This document shows, piece after piece, positions 24,892 to 31,299 of a stretch of 64,000 bases of DNA (position 1 is its first letter; each line of letters opens with the position of its first letter). Origin of the DNA: Betaproteobacteria bacterium (GTDB lineage Bacteria; Pseudomonadota; Gammaproteobacteria; Burkholderiales; SG8-39). Under the pieces are notes generated by a model. It saw nothing but the letters and a program-made list of their open reading frames with translations. It was not told the origin of the DNA and did no database searches. The stretch is taken from assembly GCA_009693435.1 (NCBI GenBank), contig SHXF01000003.1, forward strand, positions 1 through 64,000, read 5' to 3'. Both the position numbers and the translations under genes were made by a program.

Positions 24892-25146
24892 ATGGCGGAA
24901 TCCGTTCTCGACATCAAGCAGTGGGGCAACAATCTTGGGGTACGGCTGCCGGCGGCAATTGCCCGCGAGGCGCATCTGCATGTTCATCAGCGCGTGCGCA
25001 TTACGGTGGAAGGCGCACAGGTCGTGATCAGGCCTGTCACTGACGTGCATCTGACGCTTGAGCAGCGACTCGCCCGATTCGACCCGGCCCGCCACGGGGG
25101 CGAAGCCATGACCGTCAGCCAGGATATCGGGGCGGAGCGTTGGTAG
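24892..25146 (+). CDS. mazE: MazE-type AbrB/SpoVT antitoxin
   Basis: An 84-residue swapped-hairpin DNA-binding protein. V-L-D-I-K-Q-W-G-N-N-L-G-V-R-L-P is the diagnostic AbrB/MazE N-terminus, followed by R-V-R-I-T-V-E-G-A-Q-V-V-I-R-P. The C-terminal 35 residues (L-T-L-E-Q-R-L-A-R-F-D-P-A-R-H-G-G-E) are the toxin-neutralising tail. It overlaps the toxin gene by 7 bp. Probably represses its own promoter through the palindrome at 24853-24866. Confidence 0.93.
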   Translation: MAESVLDIKQWGNNLGVRLPAAIAREAHLHVHQRVRITVEGAQVVIRPVTDVHLTLEQRLARFDPARHGGEAMTVSQDIGAERW

Positions 25147-25565
25147 CCGCGAAGCGGACCAGGGCAAGGAAACACCTACCGGAAAAACGCAGCCAGAAAC
25201 GCAGTCTGTGGGTGCCGGATCGCCAGGCGATCATCTGGATCGATTGCAATCGCCAGGTTGGTCACGAAATACGCGATGTGCACCCGTTTCTGGTGCTGTC
25301 ACCGCAAATATTCAACGCGCGAACCTCGATCGTCATCGGCTTGCCGATGACGACGGCGGAATACAATGCCGACAATCCTTTTGCGGTGGCCGTTGGCGCG
25401 GCATCCGGTCGCAAGGCGGGCAAGATGAGTTACGTTCTGTGCCACCAGCCCAAATCCTTTGACTGGCGACTGCGTGGCGCCAGGGCACACCCTCTCGGTT
25501 CGTTGCCGGATTTCATTTTTTCGCAGGTATGTGATCGCCTGAACCAGATCATCGTCCTGCGTTAG
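25140..25565 (+). CDS. mazF: MazF/PemK-type endoribonuclease toxin
   Basis: A 141-residue MazF-fold mRNA interferase. The family start V-P-D-R-Q-A-I-I-W-I-D-C-N-R-Q-V-G-H-E (residues about 25-43) is followed by HPFLVLSPQIFN, S-I-V-I-G-L-P-M-T-T and K-S-F-D-W-R-L-R-G-A-R, the strand with the catalytic Arg/Thr environment. The first 24 residues are basic and extra to the fold. A TTG start overlapping mazE gives coupling, and an internal GTG at 25212 is the alternative. It ends just before a G-rich repeat array. Confidence 0.9.
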   Translation: MVAAKRTRARKHLPEKRSQKRSLWVPDRQAIIWIDCNRQVGHEIRDVHPFLVLSPQIFNARTSIVIGLPMTTAEYNADNPFAVAVGAASGRKAGKMSYVLCHQPKSFDWRLRGARAHPLGSLPDFIFSQVCDRLNQIIVLR

Positions 25566-25589
25566 CTCCATGCGCGAAGATTGTCGAAG

Positions 25590-25825
25590 GGAAATTGGGG
25601 ACGCACCACGGAATTGGGCACCACGGAATTGGGGACGGACCACGGAATTGGGACCACGGAATTGGGCGGGGGAAATTGGGGCGGGGGAAATTGGGGACAG
25701 ACCACAGTTTTGATTGCATGCCAGGGGGATTGGGGGAATTGGGGACAGACCACAGTTTTGATTGCATGGAAATTGGGTGGAAATTGGGGACAGACCACGG
25801 TTTTGATTGCATGCCAGGGAAATTG
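25590..25825 (+). repeat. Composite tandem-repeat array (14 bp and 28 bp units)
   Basis: Four copies of ACCACGGAATTGGG (25605-25618, 25620-25633, 25639-25652, 25653-25666) are followed by three 28 bp units beginning GGGGACAGACCAC(A/G)GTTT and ending GATTGCATG (25693-25720, 25741-25768, 25786-25813), separated by GAAATTGG-type spacers. The 'GGGGACAGACCACGGTTTT' element is a dispersed betaproteobacterial repeat often found near REP-associated transposases; no transposase is present here. Confidence 0.85.
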
Positions 25826-25828
25826 CCA

Positions 25829-26827
25829 ATGTCCGCAATGATCGGAAAATTCCTTGCATTCGCAGCCATCCCCGCATTCGTCCTCGCATCCGTCCTGTTT
25901 GCGTTCAGCCGGCCAGCATGGAGCCAGGACTATCCGGCACGGCCGGTCAGGCTGATCGTGCCCTCGCCACCGGGCGGAAGCTCCGACATCCTCGCCCGCC
26001 TGATCGCGCAGCACCTGGGGATGATCTGGCCGCATCCGGTGGTTGTCGACAACCGCCCGGGCGCGAGCACCATCATCGCGTCGGAAATTACGGCGAAGTC
26101 CGCGCCGGACGGCCACACCCTGTACCTCGCCTCGGAGGTGGCGATGAGCGTGAACCCGAGCCTGTACACGAATCTGCCCTACGACTGGAAGCGCAGTTTC
26201 GCGCCCATCACGCTGGCCGCCACGCTCAACCAGGTGATGGTGGTGACGCCATCGCTGGCGGCGCGCAACATGCAGGAATTGATTGCGCTGGCGAAGAAGA
26301 ACCCCGGCCAGCTGACGTATGCGTCGAATGGCGTGGGCGGATCGCCGTTTCTCGCCACCGAGCTGTTCAAGTGGCAGGCGGGCATCGATGTCCTGCACGT
26401 GCCTTACAAAGGCGCCGCGCAGGCACTGACCGCGCTGTACGCGGGCGATGTTTCCCTGTTCATGCTCGGCGAGGCGGCGGCGGCGCCTGCCGTGAAGGCC
26501 GGCCGCGTGCGCGCTATAGCCACCAGTTCGAAAAAGCGCTCCGCCATTTACCCGGAGACGCCGACGATCGCGGAATCGGGCCTGCCGGAGTTCGAGTACG
26601 AGATCTGGTTCGGCATTTTCGCTGCGGCGAACACGCCGGAAGCGCTCGTTCAGAAAATCAACGCGGATTGGGCGAGAGTCATCGACACCCGGGAACTGCG
26701 CAGTGCGCTTGCCACGCAGGGTTTCGATCCGCGCGCGAGCACGGCAGAAGAACTCAGGTCGCGGGTGCAACGGGATTACGAGCGTTGGGCGGCGTTGATC
26801 GGACGGATCGGCGTCAAGCCGCAATAG
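25829..26827 (+). CDS. Bug-family tripartite tricarboxylate transporter substrate-binding protein
   Basis: A 332-residue receptor. The signal peptide is MSAMIGKFLAFAAIPAFVLA with cleavage near A-W-S-Q-D. Family motifs are YPARPVRLIVPSPPGGSSDI, VVVDNRPGAST, PDGHTLYLAS, HVPYKGAAQALTALYAGDVS and the closing Y-E-R-W-A-A-L-I-G. I start at 25829 because the upstream in-frame residues are translated repeat array; AGGGA (25816-25820) serves as binding site and is itself the repeat's edge. No permease genes nearby. A hydrolase-SDR pair follows after a 454 bp gap. Confidence 0.92.
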   Translation: MSAMIGKFLAFAAIPAFVLASVLFAFSRPAWSQDYPARPVRLIVPSPPGGSSDILARLIAQHLGMIWPHPVVVDNRPGASTIIASEITAKSAPDGHTLYLASEVAMSVNPSLYTNLPYDWKRSFAPITLAATLNQVMVVTPSLAARNMQELIALAKKNPGQLTYASNGVGGSPFLATELFKWQAGIDVLHVPYKGAAQALTALYAGDVSLFMLGEAAAAPAVKAGRVRAIATSSKKRSAIYPETPTIAESGLPEFEYEIWFGIFAAANTPEALVQKINADWARVIDTRELRSALATQGFDPRASTAEELRSRVQRDYERWAALIGRIGVKPQ

Positions 26828-27281
26828 GCTCGCGTGAATTCAAAAAATAATAATCGGGACGGCTGCGAGACACCGCCGATTGGGCATCCGATCGAAGGAA
26901 TCTTCAAGAATTCCCACTACAACGTGGCTGCGCACCAGGCGCTTGCCGCGGAATGGTGGCGGCGTCGATAGGGCGGATCGGCGTCCAGACGCAACAGGAT
27001 GGTGGGCCAAGCAGTGCGGTGAACAGTCTGCCGAGGCGATGGGCATCCGAGCCTTGCACGCCTGGCAATGTCTGTGGGGTATCAAGCAGGTTGGGCTGAG
27101 TGCAGCGATGCCCAACGATGGACTCGTGCAATTCGCAAGTCGGGGATCGCTGCGCTCACCGCCAACCTGCGCCTGGCAGATTGCGATGGGAGGATGTCGA
27201 AGGATGATAGGCTCGGTCCGAACGGTGACACGATGTCAGTAACGACCAACACTTGCCCAAGAATTTCCGACTGGATTGACC
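26828..27281. other. 454 bp gap with a remnant of a second Bug-gene 3' end
   Basis: No intact gene. Positions 26958-26997 closely resemble the last 39 bp of the preceding Bug gene (GGCGGCGTTGATCGGACGGA at its end against GGCGGCGTCGATAGGGCGGA here), as if a duplicated tail were left behind. The dispersed repeat at 27141-27170 also lies here. No clear promoter for the downstream hydrolase was identified. Confidence 0.5.
27141..27170 (+). repeat. Dispersed short repeat (copy 1 of 3)
   Basis: CGGGGATCGCTGCGCTCACC followed by GCCAACCTGC. Nearly the same sequence occurs twice at 53823-53890. Confidence 0.7.
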
Positions 27282-28154
27282 ATGCCCTTCGCCACCATCA
27301 ACGGTATCCGCATCAACTACCTCATCCAGGGCTCGGGCCCGCCGTTGCTGATGTTCGCGCCAGGCGGCTTTCGCTCGCTGATTGCGCGTTGGACGGCCGA
27401 AGGTTCCCGACTGGTGTTCAAGGACATGGACGTGATCGGCATCCTTTCCAGGCACTTCACCTGCATCGCCTACGACCGCCGCGAGTGCGGCCTGTCCGGC
27501 GGGCGTGTCGAGCCGCTCTCCTGGCCGCTGTACGCGGACGAGGCCAAGGGCGTGCTGGACCTCGCGGGAGGCGGGCCGGCGTACGTGCTGGGCGGTTGCA
27601 TGGGCGCCTCGCTCGCGCTCGCGCTGGCGTTGCGACATCCGCAGGCCTGCAAGGGCTTGTTGCTGCACTGGCCGGTGGGTGGCTGGCGCTGGATGCAGAG
27701 CGTCCACGGCATGTTCCAGCGGCACATCGATTTCGTGCGCGCGCACGGACTGGCGGGGCTGGTGGCGCGTCAGCCGCAGGCCGATAATTTTTTCCTCGAC
27801 CCGGAGATGGGACCCTGGGGTTCCACCGTGTTGACCGACCCGGCATTTGCTTCCGGCCTTGCCGCCCGGGATACAGACCGGTATCTCGCCATCGTGGCGC
27901 AGAGCCGCGACAATCTCTTTCCCGACACCATGCCCTCCGGCGTCAGCGGCGAGGAACTGCCGACGATCACGACGCCCTCGCTGATCCTCTCCGGCAACGA
28001 CGCCTCGCACGCCGTGTCCGCGGCCTGGGCACTCAAGGAACTGCTGCCGAACGCGCACTTGTGGGACGTGCTGCCTCCCGATCAGACCGGGGAGAACACG
28101 ATAGAGCGCATACTGGCATTCACCACCGCACTTGAATCGGAGAAACGATCGTGA
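27282..28154 (+). CDS. Alpha/beta-fold hydrolase with a cysteine at the nucleophile position
   Basis: A 290-residue alpha/beta hydrolase. The oxyanion strand P-P-L-L-M-F-A-P-G-G-F is at residues about 20-30 and the nucleophile elbow reads L-G-G-C-M-G-A-S at about 106, i.e. G-x-C-x-G rather than G-x-S-x-G. An acid candidate lies in LILSGNDASHAV (about 235-246), but the usual C-terminal catalytic His is not obvious (V-L-P-P-D-Q-T-G-E-N). A Cys nucleophile is known from dienelactone hydrolase; without the His it may be non-catalytic or use a different triad. The SDR gene overlaps its stop by 4 bp. Confidence 0.8.
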   Translation: MPFATINGIRINYLIQGSGPPLLMFAPGGFRSLIARWTAEGSRLVFKDMDVIGILSRHFTCIAYDRRECGLSGGRVEPLSWPLYADEAKGVLDLAGGGPAYVLGGCMGASLALALALRHPQACKGLLLHWPVGGWRWMQSVHGMFQRHIDFVRAHGLAGLVARQPQADNFFLDPEMGPWGSTVLTDPAFASGLAARDTDRYLAIVAQSRDNLFPDTMPSGVSGEELPTITTPSLILSGNDASHAVSAAWALKELLPNAHLWDVLPPDQTGENTIERILAFTTALESEKRS

Positions 28155-28747
28155 AAATCCTCGTCATCGGCGCCAGCGGCACCATCGGCAAAGTCGTGGT
28201 CGCGTCGCTGTCTGCGCGGCATGAAATCATCCAGGCGACGCGAACGCACACACCGCTCGCGGTGGACATCGCCGACAAGGCGTCGATCGCCCGCCTCTAC
28301 GATGGCGTGGGCCAACTGGACGCAGTCGTTTGCGTCGGCGGATCGGCCCGCTCGCGCCCGCTGCTCGAACTGAGCGACGAAGACTTCCAGTTCAGCTTCG
28401 GCAACAAGCTGATGGGGCAGCTCAATCTGATGCGCCTGGGCCTGGACAAGCTGAGCGACGGCGGGTCGTTCACCTTCACCACCGGCATCTTCAGCCGCAA
28501 GCCTGTTGTGAAAACCGCGGTCATCGCCCTGGTGAACGGCGGCATAGAAGCCTTTGTGCGCGCCGCCGCCCTGGAACTGCCGCGCGGCGTCCGCATCAAC
28601 GCCGTCAGTCCCGGCTGGGTGCGCGAATCGCTGGTCGCGCGCGGCGCCGACGCGACCCACGGCATTCCGGCGGCGAAGGTTGCGGCGCGTTACGTGGAGG
28701 CGATAGAGGGGACGATGAGCGGGGAAACGCTGGTTGCGGACGAGTGA
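28151..28747 (+). CDS. Short-chain dehydrogenase (198-residue group)
   Basis: A compact Rossmann-fold SDR. The NADP motif G-A-S-G-T-I-G-K is at residues about 8-15 and V-D-I-A-D-K-A-S at about 37. Instead of the standard Y-x-x-x-K the relevant region reads F-T-F-T-T-G-I-F-S-R-K-P-V, as in the short SDR subgroup of about 199 residues that lacks the Tyr. ALELPRGVRINAVSPGWVRE is intact. The start is GTG overlapping the hydrolase stop (GTGA). Probably acts with the hydrolase on one substrate, which cannot be named. Confidence 0.85.
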   Translation: MKILVIGASGTIGKVVVASLSARHEIIQATRTHTPLAVDIADKASIARLYDGVGQLDAVVCVGGSARSRPLLELSDEDFQFSFGNKLMGQLNLMRLGLDKLSDGGSFTFTTGIFSRKPVVKTAVIALVNGGIEAFVRAAALELPRGVRINAVSPGWVRESLVARGADATHGIPAAKVAARYVEAIEGTMSGETLVADE

Positions 28748-28751
28748 AGAC

Positions 28752-28871
28752 TTAGCGGTGATCCAGCTGGCGTGTTGTGCGTGCCACGTTTCGCAAGTCT
28801 GCGTCGATTTCCGCGAATTGCGCGACGGCAGCGTCAAACTGCGCGGCTTCCGATTTTGACCAGCTACCCAT
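28752..28871 (-). CDS. 39-residue antitoxin-like fragment
   Basis: MGSWSKSEAAQFDAAVAQFA, then E-I-D-A-D-L-R-N-V-A-R-T. The frame stays open upstream through F-D-D-L-D-S-L, so this may be the tail of a longer gene whose 5' part was replaced. The G-S-W-S-x-x-E-A-x-x-F-x-x-A-x-x-x-F-x-x-I-D pattern resembles the C-terminal tails of PIN-associated antitoxins. No toxin is adjacent, so it is likely a relic. Confidence 0.35.
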   Translation of the reverse strand: MGSWSKSEAAQFDAAVAQFAEIDADLRNVARTTRQLDHR

Positions 28872-28941
28872 GAGTGAGTCCAGATCGTCGAACACCTGCG
28901 CGCCCGCGGGCGCAATCAATTTCAAGCGGGCGATTGAAAAG

Positions 28942-29676
28942 TCAGAAAGCGCGTTTCTTCAGTTTCTCTCGTTTTTGCGTCGATTGCTCTTTTTTCGAAG
29001 CTGTAGACTTGGACTTCAGAAATTCCAAGACACCGCGACCAGCACTCATTACATGATTTGCAAGAGCTTGCTCCGCCAGGTGACTATTGCCACTCCTGAT
29101 GGAGTCAATCAGTGCTTGGTGTTCCGTCCCTACCATTTCGGTCTGTCGGTAGACGCTGATATAAAGTAGCAGGTAGGGCTGAACTGAGGTACGAATGCGA
29201 CGAATTTCCTTTTGCAGGCGTTTTTGCTTGCCAATTTCGCACAAGAAGTCGTGAAATTCATCGTGGTGAATGAGCCATTGCCGCCCGTCCAATTGAACTC
29301 TTTGCAGCCGCTTATTGAGTAGTTCCAGCTCGTCAATATCTTCATCAGTCGCATGCTGGGCCGCGACTCGCGCCGCCAGTCCTTCAAGGACGGCTCTAAT
29401 CTGAAACAGTTCTTCAATTTCCGAAGGGGATAGGGGGGTGACTATTGCTCCGCGGTTTGGAAGGATTGTTACCAGACCTTCGGAATCCAGCTGCCGGAGG
29501 GCTTCACGTACCGGCATGCGACTAATGCCCAACTCAATGGCGATTTTGTCGGGCAGTAACTTGGCACCCCCTATGAACGCTCCTCCGATCACTTGATCTC
29601 GAATGAAGTGATAGGCCTTGCCTTGAGCGGACAAGCCTTCTTCTGGCACTAAACCGAGATAAGGAACGCGCCTCAT
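28942..29676 (-). CDS. GntR/FCD-family transcriptional regulator
   Basis: A 244-residue regulator. The winged helix occupies residues about 15-75 (L-P-D-K-I-A-I-E-L-G-I-S-R-M-P-V-R-E-A-L is the GntR recognition region). An FCD effector domain follows, with H-x-x-x-H-type metal or ligand residues in HHDEFHDFL (about 131) and a later E-H-Q-A-L-I-D-S-I. FCD regulators control organic-acid and aromatic catabolism and are usually repressors released by substrate. It lies at the end of the minus-strand operon with the VOC, Rieske and molybdenum hydroxylase genes and is the likely regulator of the low-GC island. The C-terminus has a lysine-rich tail. Confidence 0.92.
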   Translation of the reverse strand: MRRVPYLGLVPEEGLSAQGKAYHFIRDQVIGGAFIGGAKLLPDKIAIELGISRMPVREALRQLDSEGLVTILPNRGAIVTPLSPSEIEELFQIRAVLEGLAARVAAQHATDEDIDELELLNKRLQRVQLDGRQWLIHHDEFHDFLCEIGKQKRLQKEIRRIRTSVQPYLLLYISVYRQTEMVGTEHQALIDSIRSGNSHLAEQALANHVMSAGRGVLEFLKSKSTASKKEQSTQKREKLKKRAF

Positions 29677-29860
29677 ACATCAACCCCCTTGGGAAAGTGC
29701 AAATGAAATGTTGATAAGTAAAGTCATTGGTAGATACCAGCTATCCGTGGGAGTCGTAATATCAGTCTGCGAAGGATGGTTCAAGAAAGCGCAAGGCTGC
29801 TTTGACTGGGCTCAACCGTTCATGACAATTGGTCCGAGGTTCCGCGGGATTCCTGGTCAA

Positions 29861-30823
29861 TCAAACGGACGGCAGTTGCCCGGCTGCTGCACTGCCGTAA
29901 CTGCCGTGGAACAGTTCGACGAGGAAGCCATCCCTATCTCGGATGAACGCCGATCGCCCGCCGGAATGGCTTATGTCCGCCAGAACCGGATAGCCGTTTG
30001 AGCCCAAACGACTCGCAAGTCCATCAAAATCACGCGACGTTTGGAGCTGGAGACTCATGTGATGCATACCAAGTTTCTCCGCTTTCGGAGTTTCCACCAG
30101 TATCAGGGTCGGGACACCAATCGATCCATTCAACACGGCGGTCCGATCTGTCCGCTTGCCATCAGCTGACATTCCGCCGACTTGTTGATAGAAGTCAATA
30201 CTGCGCTCAATATTTGAGACGGAAAGGGCAGCGCTACTTATACCGTTCGCATGAACGATGGCATCGGCGACCCGAGCCGGTTGGTAGTCCTCTACGTAAA
30301 GGGGCGTTGGAGAGGGCTCATCGCGAAGCGGTTCCCAAACCCCTGTAAGGAGTGAATTCGCGCCTTTCCGATAAAACTCGCGCCAGTCTTCGACGGCATC
30401 GGCGTAAAACTCAACCATGTGTCCATCCGGATCGAAGAGGTAGATGCTGCGCGCGAGGCCATGGTCCGATGTGGCCGAAATGCGGACATCTGCCGCGGTT
30501 GCGCGTTTGTAAGACTCTACAAGCGCCTTTTGCGATTCAAGCTCGAACGCCATGTGATTGAGGCTTGCTACGTGACCCCTTCCAGTTGAAGGTTGCACAT
30601 AACCGTCACGGCCTATTCGGGGCTTAATCATCGCTTGCATTAGGCCCAGGTCATGGTTAGAACGCCCATTACTCATGAAGCCCATTTGAATATCATCCTC
30701 AAAGTACACTTGCTCCAACCCGCATACGGTGCGATAGAAGGCGCAGGACGCGTGCACGTCACTGACAAAGATATTTACGTGACCCAGTCTTCGAGGTGTG
30801 AATATTGCATCGTGCTTGTTCAT
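29861..30823 (-). CDS. VOC-family (extradiol dioxygenase-like) protein, two domains
   Basis: A 320-residue protein with two vicinal-oxygen-chelate modules. The first keeps the H-H-E metal triad: RRLGHVNIFV (residue about 15), SLNHMAFE (about 89) and PDGHMVEFYAD (about 135). The second module has G-M-H-H-M-S-L and D-G-F-L-V-E-L-F but has lost the first His (I-S-S-A-A-L-S-V). This is the organisation of type I extradiol (catechol 2,3-) dioxygenases, though which domain is catalytic here appears swapped. Probably cleaves a ring produced by the hydroxylase. Same strand as the Rieske and molybdenum hydroxylase genes, 100 bp downstream. Confidence 0.82.
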   Translation of the reverse strand: MNKHDAIFTPRRLGHVNIFVSDVHASCAFYRTVCGLEQVYFEDDIQMGFMSNGRSNHDLGLMQAMIKPRIGRDGYVQPSTGRGHVASLNHMAFELESQKALVESYKRATAADVRISATSDHGLARSIYLFDPDGHMVEFYADAVEDWREFYRKGANSLLTGVWEPLRDEPSPTPLYVEDYQPARVADAIVHANGISSAALSVSNIERSIDFYQQVGGMSADGKRTDRTAVLNGSIGVPTLILVETPKAEKLGMHHMSLQLQTSRDFDGLASRLGSNGYPVLADISHSGGRSAFIRDRDGFLVELFHGSYGSAAAGQLPSV

Positions 30824-30923
30824 GGTTGTCTCCTTGAGAATTCCGGATCATTTGCTGCGAGACCAGTACCCACAGCAGCTTCTGTGTCCCAATGCGCTTA
30901 CAGGGCCCAAGCGTGGAATGAGG

Positions 30924-31226
30924 CTAGTCAGGAATCGTAATATGAACGTCATCCCCACTTACTTCCACCGGGAAGGTTTGAACAGGTTTGCCGGCATTGC
31001 CGACCCCTCTCCAAACGTTGACGCGAAAACCGTGGAGAGGGCAGTTGACAATTGTGCCGTCAAAGTTTCCTTCGCCGAGGGATGCTCCTGCATGGGGGCA
31101 ACGATTGTTGATGGCCGCAACTCGATCTCCCACGCGAAAAATTGCAAGTTTTAGCTGCTCGGCAACCTGGACTATCGTTGCGCCGCCATCCGGAATTGTC
31201 GTCTTGTTGAGGGTTAGTCTAGGCAC
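30924..31226 (-). CDS. Rieske [2Fe-2S] ferredoxin-like protein
   Basis: A 100-residue single Rieske domain. The cluster ligands are C-P-H-A-G-A-S-L-G and N-C-P-L-H-G-F-R-V-N, i.e. C-x-H and C-x-x-H 16 residues apart, as in toluene-dioxygenase-type ferredoxins. I start at the GTG with GGAG eight bases upstream; a TTG six bases earlier sits too close to that site. It lies between the molybdenum hydroxylase and the VOC dioxygenase, so electron transfer for one of these, or for an oxygenase elsewhere, is likely. No reductase or oxygenase alpha subunit is adjacent. Confidence 0.88.
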   Translation of the reverse strand: MPRLTLNKTTIPDGGATIVQVAEQLKLAIFRVGDRVAAINNRCPHAGASLGEGNFDGTIVNCPLHGFRVNVWRGVGNAGKPVQTFPVEVSGDDVHITIPD

Positions 31227-31299
31227 GACCAAATCTCCACATTGATTCGATAATCAAGTTGCACTTGCTTTGACCAAGAAGGACGCCTATTCGAAGGAC

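Noticed and set aside
25590..25825. CRISPR array
   Set aside because: Repeats vary in length, are adjacent or separated by repeat-derived sequence, no cas genes are present, and the units match dispersed REP-type sequence.
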